Below are positions 13,749 to 21,156 of a stretch of DNA of 23,331 nt, piece after piece. Source of the stretch: PALSA-607 sp036510735 (GTDB taxonomy: Bacteria; Actinomycetota; Actinomycetes; Acidothermales; Acidothermaceae); NCBI GenBank assembly GCA_036510735.1, contig DATCDK010000218.1, positions 1 to 23,331 on the forward strand, given 5' to 3'. A model generated the notes under the pieces. The model was not told the origin of the DNA. It saw nothing but the letters and a program-made list of their open reading frames with translations, and ran no database searches. Position 1 is the first letter of the stretch. Each line of letters starts with the position of its first letter. A program made the translations under genes and the position numbers.

Positions 13749-15614
13749 ATGCGCGTCACCAAATGGACTGCGGCCAATGTCGTGTTGGCGGCTGTAGCCC
13801 TCACCGGCGGCGGTCTTGCGTACGCGACGGTGGGTACGCCGAGCGCCGCTTCGAGCAAGGCCGTCACCCGCACGGCGACCATCGCAAGCGGCACCGTGAT
13901 GACGACTGTGAGTTCGACCGGCAACGTCACGGCACCGAACAACGTCAACGTGAACTTCGGTACGAGCGGGACGCTCACCGAAATCGACGTGAAGGTCGGC
14001 CAGACCGTGAAGCAAGGTGACGTGCTCGCCCGGGTCGACTCGACGGCCGCGAAGGCCAGCTACGACTCGGCGAACGCACAGCTTGCATCGGCGCAGGCAA
14101 ACCTGACCGAGCTGCAGCAGGGCGTCACGTCGCTGGTGAAGCAGAGCCTCCAGATCTCCAACGCGCAGGCGAACCAGCAGGTGGTCTCCGCCAAGACATC
14201 GCTCACGAACGCCGAGCAGGATCTCGGTTTCGACCAGACCAACCTGGCGGCCGCCATCGTGAAGGCGCAGCAGCAACTCGCCAGTGACCAGGCCTCCGCG
14301 GGCCAGGACGCGAACACCCTGCAGCTCGCCGTTGCGCAGGCGCAGACCCAGTCGGAGAGCCAGCTGACCGTTGACGAGGCGCAGCTGTCGGCCGACGCGG
14401 GGACGGAGAGCACCGACCAGACTCAGCTGAACACGGACCAAGCGAAGTTGACAGCCGACCATGGCACCGGTCCGACGCTGGCTGCCGATACGGCAGCGGT
14501 CGCAGCCGATCAAGCCAAGGTTGCGAAGGACGCGATTGCCGTCACAAAGGACCAGGCGACGGTGACGAGCGACGAGAACGCGACGAGTGTCACGAACGCC
14601 CAAAACTCGCTCACATCCGGCGAGCTGCGTGACCAGCAGACGGTCAGCAACGATCAGACTGCGATCAGCAACGCCCAGACCGCACAAGCGCAGGGTCTTG
14701 CCAAGGACCAGCAGTCGATCACCAACGCGCAACAGGGTGTGACCAACGCGCAGTTGTCGCTCGAATCGACGGAGAACCAAAACGCCCAGAAGACTGCCGC
14801 GCCGTTGGCATCCGCGGTCCAGACCGATCAAGCAGCGATCGAGCAGGCACAGGCGCAGGTCGACACCGCGAAGACCACCCTCGATGCGACCGCACTGGTG
14901 GCTCCGGCTGCCGGAACCATCGGCGCGATCAACGAAACGGTCGGGCAGACGGTGAGCGCCGGCACCACCTCGAGCGCCTCCACGACCGGTTCGACGACCG
15001 GATCATCAACATCCTCGAGCAGCAGTTCGTCGTCCGCCTTCATCACGCTGACCAACCTGACCGATCTGCAGGTCGTGGCCGATGTCGACGAGGCCGACGC
15101 GTCGAAGGTGGTCGTCGGTGCGCCCGCAACGGTGACCCTGAACGCGCTGCCAACGCAGGAGTTCGCCGCAACCGTCATTGCGGTCGCGAACAGTTCGACA
15201 GTCGTGAGCAACGTGGTTGAGTACCAGGTCACGTTCGAACTCAACAACACCAACCCCGCGGTGAAGCCCGGCATGACGTCGTCTGTCACCGTGACGACGG
15301 CCAAAGCCGATGGCGTTCTCAACGTGACGTCGTCCGCGGTGCACACGGCTGGCGGGACGTCGTATGTCCTGGTCATGCAATCCGACGGCACCCAGAAGCA
15401 AGAAGACGTCGTGGTCGGCCTCAAGGGCGACACAACGACCGAGATCACCGGTGCGGTGAAGGCCGGCGACGTCGTCGTGCTGCCGGCGACGACGGTCGCG
15501 ACGAGCACCGGCACCGGAACTACGGGCACCACGCGGACCGGCACCACCGGTCTCGGTGGCGGCGGTGCGGCGATCTTCGGTGGCGGCGGCGGATTCGGCG
15601 GAGGACGCGGATGA
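13749..15614 (+). CDS. HlyD/MacA-type periplasmic adaptor with very long coiled-coil hairpin
   Basis: This encodes 621 residues; GAGGAA lies six bases before the ATG. An N-terminal membrane anchor (about 7-28) is followed by half a lipoyl/barrel-sandwich domain (GTSGTLTEIDVKVGQTVKQGDVLARVD, 71-97). Residues about 100-380 form an Ala/Gln/Asp-rich helical hairpin. The second lipoyl half (LVAPAAGTIGAINETVGQTVSAG, 383-405) is followed by a Ser/Thr insertion (406-429), a beta-barrel domain (430-515, FITLTNLTDLQVVADVDEADA) and a membrane-proximal domain. The C-terminus is Gly/Phe-rich (601-621). These adaptors link MacB-type ABC transporters to export of peptides, lipids or drugs. The TGA overlaps the ATG of the ATPase gene, so it opens a five-gene operon. 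The hairpin is several times longer than in E. coli MacA. The substrate is unknown. Confidence 0.92.
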   Translation: MRVTKWTAANVVLAAVALTGGGLAYATVGTPSAASSKAVTRTATIASGTVMTTVSSTGNVTAPNNVNVNFGTSGTLTEIDVKVGQTVKQGDVLARVDSTAAKASYDSANAQLASAQANLTELQQGVTSLVKQSLQISNAQANQQVVSAKTSLTNAEQDLGFDQTNLAAAIVKAQQQLASDQASAGQDANTLQLAVAQAQTQSESQLTVDEAQLSADAGTESTDQTQLNTDQAKLTADHGTGPTLAADTAAVAADQAKVAKDAIAVTKDQATVTSDENATSVTNAQNSLTSGELRDQQTVSNDQTAISNAQTAQAQGLAKDQQSITNAQQGVTNAQLSLESTENQNAQKTAAPLASAVQTDQAAIEQAQAQVDTAKTTLDATALVAPAAGTIGAINETVGQTVSAGTTSSASTTGSTTGSSTSSSSSSSSAFITLTNLTDLQVVADVDEADASKVVVGAPATVTLNALPTQEFAATVIAVANSSTVVSNVVEYQVTFELNNTNPAVKPGMTSSVTVTTAKADGVLNVTSSAVHTAGGTSYVLVMQSDGTQKQEDVVVGLKGDTTTEITGAVKAGDVVVLPATTVATSTGTGTTGTTRTGTTGLGGGGAAIFGGGGGFGGGRG

Positions 15615-16402
15615 GCGAACCCGCGTCCTCTCGCGCAGGGTCGGTCCCGGCTGCTGTCCCGGTCATCCGGTTATGGCAGCTGACGAAGACCTATGGCGAC
15701 GGTGAAGCAGCGGTGCACGCGCTGCGCGGCGTAACCCTGTCGGTGTACCAAGGCGACTACGTCGCGATCATGGGCGCGTCCGGCTCCGGTAAGAGCACGC
15801 TGATGAGCATCATCGGCTGCCTCGACGTGCAGACGACAGGGCGCTACCTGCTCGACGGTGTCGATGTGGAACTGCTCGACGAGAACGAGTTGTCGGAGAT
15901 CCGCAACCGCAAGATCGGCTTCGTCTTTCAGAGCTTCAACCTGCTGTCGGGTTCGACCGCGTTGCAAAACGTCGAGTTGCCATTGACGTACGCGGGCGTG
16001 CGGGCTGGCGAACGTCGCCGAAGGGCAACCGCGGCGCTCGATGCGGTCGGATTAGCTCGGCGCTACGGGCATCGGCCCGCGATGATGTCTGGCGGTGAGC
16101 GCCAGCGAGTCGCGGTGGCGCGCGCCATTGCGGTGAACCCGTCGCTGATCCTCGCCGATGAGCCGACGGGCAACCTTGACTCGGTCGCCACTGACGACGT
16201 CCTGGCTATCTTCGCGAGGTTGAACAGCGAAGGCCGCACGATCGTGATGATCACTCACGAGAACGAGGTAGCGCAGCACGCGAAGCGCGTCGTGCGGGTC
16301 AAGGACGGCCTGATCGTCGACGACACGCGGCAGGCGCCGATCGACGGGCCACCGCCGATGCACACCCTGACGACGTACGCGGAAGCCGGTATGCGCGGAT
16401 GA
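15611..16402 (+). CDS. ABC transporter ATP-binding protein, MacB/LolD type
   Basis: This encodes 263 residues and overlaps the adaptor gene by four bases (ATGA). All nucleotide-binding motifs are present: Walker A GASGSGKST (55-63), Q-loop Q107 in FVFQSFNLL, signature MSGGERQR (159-166), Walker B LILADEP with E184, D-loop GNLD, and H-loop H216 in ITHENE. The FQSFNLL segment and the GCLD after Walker A are typical of the MacB/LolD group that powers mechanotransmission rather than translocation through the membrane. It pairs with the permease encoded immediately downstream (four-base overlap) and with the adaptor upstream. The first 17 residues and the last 25 are extensions outside the ATPase fold. 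It is cytoplasmic and membrane-associated. Confidence 0.96.
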   Translation: MSEPASSRAGSVPAAVPVIRLWQLTKTYGDGEAAVHALRGVTLSVYQGDYVAIMGASGSGKSTLMSIIGCLDVQTTGRYLLDGVDVELLDENELSEIRNRKIGFVFQSFNLLSGSTALQNVELPLTYAGVRAGERRRRATAALDAVGLARRYGHRPAMMSGGERQRVAVARAIAVNPSLILADEPTGNLDSVATDDVLAIFARLNSEGRTIVMITHENEVAQHAKRVVRVKDGLIVDDTRQAPIDGPPPMHTLTTYAEAGMRG

Positions 16403-17634
16403 TCAGGGCTGACAGCTTTCGGATCGCTATGGCAGGCATCCTGCACAATCCGATGCGATCGTTGCTCACGATGCTCGGCATGCTGATCGGTGTCGGCTCG
16501 GTCATCATGCTGGTCGCGGTTGGCACCGGGTCGTCGCAGAAAGTGGCGAAGCAGATCGAAGGACTCGGCACGAACCTGCTCCAGATCAGCAAGCAGGGTG
16601 GCTTCGGTGGCTTCGGCGGCCGGGCCACCACCGGTACGCAATCAAAACCGGCGAACCTCACAGCCGCAGATGTGACGGCCTTGGAAGACAAGACGCAGAA
16701 CCCTGACATCGTCGCCGTGGCGCCAGTCACGACGGCCAGCTCGGTGACAGCGGTCTACCAGGGTGCGTCGTATTCGCCGTCCTCGTTCGTCGGCACGACT
16801 TCGAGCTACGAGCAGATCAAGGACTACCAGATTCAGGAAGGTACGTTCTTCACCGACGCGGACGAGACCCAGCACAACCGAGTCGCGGTTATCGGCGAGA
16901 CCGTGGCGACGAACCTGTTTGGCACCGCCGACCCGATCGGCAACAACGTGCAGTTCAACGGCGCGAGCTACCAGATCATCGGGTTGTTGAAGCCGAAGGG
17001 CACGAACGGAGTTCAAGACCAGGACGACGTGGTGATGGCGCCGCTGACGGCCGTACAAGACACTCTGACCGGGTACAGCACGTCGTACTCCAGCATCGAC
17101 GTCGAAGCTGCGTCGCCGTCGAAGCAGGCTGACGCGCAAGCCGAGGTGACAGCGACTCTTGAGACCACGCACGGCATCGCCGCGGGGGGAACTGATGACT
17201 TCCGAATTCTCAACCAGGCAAGCCTGCTGCAGACGTCCTCGTCGTCGAACAAGGTGTTCACCACGCTCCTCGGCATAGTCGCTGGAATCAGCTTGCTGGT
17301 CGGCGGCATCGGCGTCATGAACATCATGCTCGTGACGGTGACCGAGCGAACACGCGAGATCGGCATCCGCAAGGCGATCGGTGCGAAGCGTTCCGACATC
17401 CTGGGGCAGTTCCTGGTCGAGGCGGTGCTGTTGTCGGCCATCGGCGGTCTCGTCGGCGTGGCCGCAGGCATTGGTGGCAGCCATTTCAGGATCATCGGCA
17501 TCCAGCCCGTGGTGGCCGACTACTCCGTGGTACTCGCCTTCGCGGTGTCTGTAGTGACCGGCCTTTTCTTCGGGCTCTACCCAGCGAGTCGGGCAGCGCG
17601 ACTGCTGCCCATCGAAGCACTGAGATACGAGTGA
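16399..17634 (+). CDS. ABC transporter permease, MacB/FtsX family
   Basis: This encodes 411 residues, starting in a four-base overlap with the ATPase gene. It has the MacB layout: a first membrane helix (about 21-43, LLTMLGMLIGVGSVIMLVAVG), a large extracytoplasmic domain (about 45-284), then three C-terminal helices (about 286-312, 333-360 and 374-394). The cytoplasmic coupling segment TERTREIGIRKAIGAKRSDILGQFL and the C-terminal YPASRAARLLPIEALRYE are hallmarks of the family. The N-terminal HNPMRSLLTMLGMLIGV is also standard. A Gly/Phe-rich insert GGFGGFGGRATTG (67-79) sits early in the outer domain and resembles segments in the other outer-face proteins of this operon. Together with the ATPase it would form a dimeric transporter that moves substrates from the outer face. 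Confidence 0.95.
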   Translation: MIRADSFRIAMAGILHNPMRSLLTMLGMLIGVGSVIMLVAVGTGSSQKVAKQIEGLGTNLLQISKQGGFGGFGGRATTGTQSKPANLTAADVTALEDKTQNPDIVAVAPVTTASSVTAVYQGASYSPSSFVGTTSSYEQIKDYQIQEGTFFTDADETQHNRVAVIGETVATNLFGTADPIGNNVQFNGASYQIIGLLKPKGTNGVQDQDDVVMAPLTAVQDTLTGYSTSYSSIDVEAASPSKQADAQAEVTATLETTHGIAAGGTDDFRILNQASLLQTSSSSNKVFTTLLGIVAGISLLVGGIGVMNIMLVTVTERTREIGIRKAIGAKRSDILGQFLVEAVLLSAIGGLVGVAAGIGGSHFRIIGIQPVVADYSVVLAFAVSVVTGLFFGLYPASRAARLLPIEALRYE

Positions 17635-17686
17635 GGCACGACATGCAGCGACACGAATGCGCCAGAAACCCCGACCGGAGAATCTG

Positions 17687-18463
17687 ATGACCCAGCACAG
17701 CACCGACCCCGCAAATGTCGTCGGATACGACTCACCCAACGGCGTCGCCTCGAGCTTCGCACCTGACTTCGACGAGCCACCGCCGCCACCACTACCGAAG
17801 ACGCGGCGGCGCAAGCTGCCGATCGCGACACTGGTGCTCGCGCTGGCCGCTGTCGGCGCGGCCGGGTTCTTCACCGGCGTGAAGGTCGAAAAGAGCAAGG
17901 TGCCGGCTTCGACGTCGAACGCATCTCGACTCGCGGCCGCAGCTGCCGCGTTCGGGACAGGTGCGACCGGTGCGCGCACTGGCGGGGCGACAGCCGCTAG
18001 CGCCACTGGTGCTGCAACCGGCGCCACCGGCGCAGCTGGTACAGGGGCTGGTACGGGGGCGGCCGGTACCGGCGCCAACGCGACTGGCGCGGCGGCGGCA
18101 GGCACGGGGACCGGCGCCAACGCGACTGGCGCGGCGAACATCGTCGGCACGGTGACGGTGATCGACGGAACGACGCTCTACGTCACCGACTCGTCGGGCA
18201 ACGTCGTGAAGGTCACGACCAACACTGGCACCACGGTCTCCAAGACCGACACCGGAACCGTCAGCGAACTAGCACCAGGAGAGTCGGTCGTGATCAGAGG
18301 AGTGCAATCGTCGGCAGGCGTGTACGCGGCCCAAACGGTGAGTGAAGGCGCAGCAGCGACCTTCGGCGGCGGCGCTGGTGGCTTCGCCGGGCGTGGCGGT
18401 GCCGGACGTGGCGCCGCAGCAGCTCCGACCGCAACGCCGTCGGCTTCAGCGGGGAGCAACTGA
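17687..18463 (+). CDS. DUF5666-like single-pass membrane protein of the export operon
   Basis: This encodes 258 residues. The ATG at 17687 has GGAG seven bases upstream; an earlier in-frame ATG (17657) lacks one. Residues 1-45 are cytoplasmic with a run of five prolines and a KTRRRK stop signal, followed by a membrane helix (about 46-64). Residues 84-150 are a low-complexity Ala/Gly/Thr linker, then a small beta domain (about 152-220: NIVGTVTVIDGTTLYVTDSSGNVVKVTT...VSELAPGESVVIRG) matching the OB-like DUF5666 pattern as I know it. The C-terminal 35 residues are Gly/Phe/Ala-rich. Its TGA overlaps the start of the next gene (TGATG). It is likely an outer-face accessory to the transporter; its actual role is unknown. 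Confidence 0.85.
   Translation: MTQHSTDPANVVGYDSPNGVASSFAPDFDEPPPPPLPKTRRRKLPIATLVLALAAVGAAGFFTGVKVEKSKVPASTSNASRLAAAAAAFGTGATGARTGGATAASATGAATGATGAAGTGAGTGAAGTGANATGAAAAGTGTGANATGAANIVGTVTVIDGTTLYVTDSSGNVVKVTTNTGTTVSKTDTGTVSELAPGESVVIRGVQSSAGVYAAQTVSEGAAATFGGGAGGFAGRGGAGRGAAAAPTATPSASAGSN
18068..18136 (+). repeat. 27-bp direct repeat, 42-bp period, in the Ala/Gly/Thr linker
   Basis: Identical 27-bp stretches at 18068-18094 and 18110-18136 encode TGANATGAA twice. The period of 42 bp keeps the frame, so linker length can vary by recombination. Confidence 0.75.
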
Positions 18464-19131
18464 TGGGCCTTCGTCGCGTGACACAGGTACTGGCCATCAC
18501 TGCTGGTACCGCGTGCGTCGCGGTGTTGGTCGCAGCCTGCAGTGGCAGTACAAAGGCAGCGTCCACCGCGTCGACGACCCCAGCGGTGAGCCCCGCGGTC
18601 AGTGCGTCACCAAGCGCAGCACCGATTAGCGCAACTGGCAGTGGCGCACCTGGCGGTCGCAACGGAGCGGCATTCACGGCCTACACCGCGTGCCTAGCCC
18701 AACACGGTGTGACGGTGCCCTCGTTCTCGGCAGGCGCACGTCCTTCCGGCACTTTTAGCCGCCCACCAGGCGGGTTCAGCCGCTCGCCCGGTGCAAGCCG
18801 TGGGCCGGGTGGTGGTGGTGGCTTCGGTGGGTTCGGTAGTCCGGACCCGAGCACGTCGGCCGCGCGCGCGGCGTGCGCCAGCCTGCTCCCTGCCGGAGCA
18901 TTCGGGCCGGGGACGCGCACGATTAGCGCGACAACCTTTGCCGCGTTCAAGAGCTGCATGTCAGACAACGGGGTGACGATCACGTCGACCAATCCGCAGA
19001 CTGCCATGCAGGGGCTTAACCGCAGCGACGCCAAGACCGCGGCCGCGCTCAAGATCTGCCAGCCCATCTTGGGACAAGGCGCCGGCTCGGGCGCACCCAC
19101 CCCGAGTGCGTCGCCGGCAGCCTCGAGCTAA
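18463..19131 (+). CDS. Secreted lipoprotein with duplicated Cys-x-GV module, last gene of the export operon
   Basis: This encodes 222 residues. The signal peptide ends in the lipobox VLVAAC (C26). After a Ser/Ala/Pro linker come two similar modules: FTAYTACLAQHGVTVPSF...AARAACASLLP (C77, C138) and FAAFKSCMSDNGVTITS...AAALKICQPIL (C165, C199). Each has the order aromatic-x-x-C-[LM]-x3-GV, then a second Cys in an Ala-rich helix, so each may close one disulfide. The first module is interrupted by a Pro/Gly/Ser/Phe insert (about 89-130, including GGGGGFGGFGSPD). Proteins with a CMRxHGVPxFP pattern beside MacB-like transporters are familiar to me from actinobacteria without a known function. The ATG overlaps the upstream stop, so co-translation is likely. 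It is probably a substrate-binding or docking partner. Confidence 0.85.
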   Translation: MGLRRVTQVLAITAGTACVAVLVAACSGSTKAASTASTTPAVSPAVSASPSAAPISATGSGAPGGRNGAAFTAYTACLAQHGVTVPSFSAGARPSGTFSRPPGGFSRSPGASRGPGGGGGFGGFGSPDPSTSAARAACASLLPAGAFGPGTRTISATTFAAFKSCMSDNGVTITSTNPQTAMQGLNRSDAKTAAALKICQPILGQGAGSGAPTPSASPAASS

Positions 19132-19173
19132 TCGGCCGTGAGGTATCGAACTGCATGACGTCGAGCTGGGGGG

Positions 19174-19224
19174 ACGACCTGGGGTGCCGCCGGGGGGCTA
19201 CAGCAGGCAGGCGCCCCAGGTCGT
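19174..19224. terminator. Stem-loop between convergent export operon and epimerase gene
   Basis: A 15-bp arm (19174-19188) pairs with 19210-19224 across a 21-nt loop, with one T:G pair. The right arm is coding sequence of the epimerase C-terminus, and that gene's stop codon (19200-19198) lies in the loop. It can act on both convergent transcripts. No T-tract is seen. Confidence 0.65.
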
Positions 19225-20136
19225 CGTAACACTCTCGCCCGGCTCGAGTCGCCGCAGACCACGACCGGTGACGAACGCGTTAGGTGCGGCCGTCATCGGT
19301 TCGGCCGCAAGGCCTCGGCGGGCCTGGTGCGCGGGCAGCATGTCGCCCGTGCACAACTGCCAGTAGTCGCACGATTCGTCCATCCATATTGCTGCGGTAG
19401 CGCCGTCCGGTGCGGCGAGCTTCACCCAGGCCAGTCCGTCGGGGTTGCGCGGCACACCAGAGAAGGCGTCGTCGAGCACCAGCGATCCGAGTGTGCGCGG
19501 TTCTCGGAAGTCATACGGCGTGCCGGCAAGGGCTTCTTCCGCAACAGGGAGCAGCCGATCGTCGGTGACAAACCGCTGAGTTGCATCGAGGCTCACAGCG
19601 CACTCGTCGAGCATCGCGTCGCCCGATGACAGCCACGGATGGAAACCCACCGCATACGGGCACGCGCGGTCGCCGACGTTGCGCGACGTCGTCCGCACTT
19701 CAAGTCCAAGTTGCGCAAGGCGGTACTCGACCGTGGTGTCGAGGAAGAACGGGTATCCAGGGCTCGGCAACAGCGCCAAGCTGAGCACCACGCGGTCAGG
19801 TTGTTGCTCGACGAGGCTCCACGATCGCCACGGCGACAGTCCGTGCAACGACGTCATCCTCGCCGGTTCGGTGATCGGCAACTGGTACTGCTCGCCGTCG
19901 AACTCGTAGCGGCCGTCGGCAAGGCGATTCGGCCATGGGATCAGAACCGCGCCGTGGAATCCGGTGGAGAAAGCGGATTCGGCGTAGGACTGGAAAACGG
20001 CGCGATCGCCGACTCGAAACTCGCGCACGGCGGCACCAACTTCGACCACCGTCACGACCTGGTCGTCAAAGGTCAGCCGAAACTGCTGACCGGACGGCGG
20101 CAAGTGGCTGCCCGGTTCGCTCCCCGATGTCGTCAT
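19198..20136 (-). CDS. Aldose 1-epimerase (galactose mutarotase) family protein
   Basis: This encodes 312 residues from the ATG at 20136; the frame is open to a GTG at 20244 but the extra residues are not family-like. It has the galactose-mutarotase beta-sandwich: TGFHGAVLIPWPNRLADGRYEFDGEQYQLPITE carries the PWPNR motif, SLHGLSPWRSW holds the first catalytic His, PYAVGFHPWL the second, and GRGLRRLEPGES is near the C-terminus, where a catalytic Glu would be expected in AAEPMTAAPNAF. The enzyme interconverts alpha and beta anomers of hexoses or their derivatives. No Shine-Dalgarno precedes the ATG, but TAACCT sits 7 nt upstream on this strand, so the message may be leaderless. It is a single-gene unit between the export operon and the cytochrome module. 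Confidence 0.92.
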   Translation of the reverse strand: MTTSGSEPGSHLPPSGQQFRLTFDDQVVTVVEVGAAVREFRVGDRAVFQSYAESAFSTGFHGAVLIPWPNRLADGRYEFDGEQYQLPITEPARMTSLHGLSPWRSWSLVEQQPDRVVLSLALLPSPGYPFFLDTTVEYRLAQLGLEVRTTSRNVGDRACPYAVGFHPWLSSGDAMLDECAVSLDATQRFVTDDRLLPVAEEALAGTPYDFREPRTLGSLVLDDAFSGVPRNPDGLAWVKLAAPDGATAAIWMDESCDYWQLCTGDMLPAHQARRGLAAEPMTAAPNAFVTGRGLRRLEPGESVTTTWGACLL

Positions 20137-20143
20137 CGCGTCG

Positions 20144-20149
20144 AGGTTA
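20144..20149 (-). promoter_or_regulatory. Candidate leaderless -10 box for the epimerase gene
   Basis: TAACCT on the minus strand ends 7 nt before the ATG at 20136, the spacing expected when transcription starts at the A of the start codon. The -35 is poor. Confidence 0.4.
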
Positions 20150-20195
20150 GCGCCTGCAGTCCAGCGCGCCGACGGCCAACTATCGGCGTGGCGTC

Positions 20196-20228
20196 GCCGA
20201 AGGTCCCGAAAGAGGGGTGCCTTTCGGC
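20196..20228. repeat. Two mutually exclusive small hairpins in the epimerase/cytochrome intergenic region
   Basis: CCGAAAG (20206-20212) pairs perfectly with CTTTCGG (20221-20227) over an 8-nt loop. GCCGAA (20196-20201) can instead pair with TTCGGC (20223-20228). Whether this region is transcribed is not known. Confidence 0.35.
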
Positions 20229-20293
20229 TCTGTATTGCGGTCACCGGCCTGCTTCATCGTGCCTTTAGGACGCAGACTCTGCCGGGAGGAACG

Positions 20294-20467
20294 ATGCGGT
20301 TAGCTCTCGCGCTGATGTCGCCGATCAATCTGAACCACCCAGGCCGTTACGTGCATTGGGGCGTTATCCAGATCTCGGTCGCCAACCTCGTGCTCATCCT
20401 GATCATGGTGGCTGTCTTCGCGGCCGCGATCCTGCTGCCGTTTCCTGGAACGAGGCGACGCAAGTGA
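20294..20467 (+). CDS. 57-residue single-pass membrane protein preceding the cytochrome b6-like gene
   Basis: The ATG at 20294 is preceded by GGGAGGA (20284-20290), and the frame runs 57 codons to the TGA at 20465-20467. The protein has a short N-terminal region with SPINLNHPGRYVHWGVIQISV, one membrane helix (about 28-49, VANLVLILIMVAVFAAAILL) and a basic tail TRRRK, so the C-terminus should be cytoplasmic. The stop overlaps the GTG start of the next gene (GTGA), showing tight coupling. I recall a similar short protein with an HWG-IQISVANL segment next to cytochrome b genes in other actinobacteria, but no function. It is a probable small subunit of the membrane complex. Confidence 0.85.
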   Translation: MRLALALMSPINLNHPGRYVHWGVIQISVANLVLILIMVAVFAAAILLPFPGTRRRK

Positions 20468-21156
20468 CGAGCGTTCCGGCGTCGCCTGGGGACACTCCCG
20501 CGGCGCAGGAAGAAACCGGTGGCTGGACCGGGTGGGTGCGTCGCCGTGCGCTGCGCAGCTTCCCGCCCGAGCAGCTCCTGCCAGACAAGCAGCCGATCTA
20601 TGTGGCGTCGTGGATCTACGTCTTCGGCGTCGCGACGATTGCCGCGTTCATCGTGGTGCTCGCGACGGGCGGCATTCTGGCGCTGCGCGGGCCCGCCTGG
20701 TGGCACGGGTCAAGCGTGGGCCACTACGTCAACAGTCTGCACCTGTGGAGCGTCGAAATCTTCATGGCGTTCATGGTGATCCACCTCTGGGGCAAGTTCT
20801 TCATGGCGGCGTGGCGCGGCAAGCGTGCCCTCACCTGGATTACGGGCGCGGTCTCATTCCTCGCATCGATCGGCACCGCGTTCACCGGGTACCTAACACA
20901 GCAGAACTTGGCCTCGCAATGGGTCTCCACTCAAGCGAAGGACGGCTTGAACTCGGTCGGGATCGGCGCGTACTTCAACGTGCTCGACTTCGGCCAAATG
21001 CTGATGTGGCACATCGTGTTGTTGCCCCTGGGCGTCGGGATCCTGGTCGTGGCGCACGTCTTGCTGGTCCGCCGGCACGGCGTCGTTCCGCCGTTCCCAC
21101 CAAAGGACACGCCCAGTCGTGACGCGACCGTTGCCGAAGGCTCGGTACAGGCATGA
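20464..21156 (+). CDS. Cytochrome b6-type di-heme membrane subunit (cytochrome b N-terminal domain)
   Basis: This encodes 230 residues from a GTG at 20464 that overlaps the upstream stop by four bases. Four membrane helices carry two histidine pairs: H93 and H107 in SLHLWSVEIFMAFMVIHLWGKF, and H183 and H198 in MWHIVLLPLGVGILVVAHVLLVRRHG. Spacings of 14 and 15 residues match cytochrome b6 of b6f complexes, where bc1 cytochromes b have 14 and 14. TAFTGYLTQQNLASQW follows the second helix, like the segment that lines the outer quinol site. The protein should bind two b hemes and carry electrons across the membrane. Usual partners (Rieske protein, cytochrome c) are not in this window. The next gene starts within its stop codon (ATGA). 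Confidence 0.93.
   Translation: MTSVPASPGDTPAAQEETGGWTGWVRRRALRSFPPEQLLPDKQPIYVASWIYVFGVATIAAFIVVLATGGILALRGPAWWHGSSVGHYVNSLHLWSVEIFMAFMVIHLWGKFFMAAWRGKRALTWITGAVSFLASIGTAFTGYLTQQNLASQWVSTQAKDGLNSVGIGAYFNVLDFGQMLMWHIVLLPLGVGILVVAHVLLVRRHGVVPPFPPKDTPSRDATVAEGSVQA

Noticed and set aside
13698..14831. 377-codon minus-strand frame opposite the adaptor
   Set aside because: It lies antisense to the repetitive coiled-coil coding region and repeats Leu/Arg/Val without recognisable domains.
16642..18150. 502-codon minus-strand frame opposite the permease and DUF5666-like gene
   Set aside because: Its Ala/Pro/Val-rich start is the antisense of the Ala/Gly/Thr linker, and the true plus-strand genes carry clear motifs.
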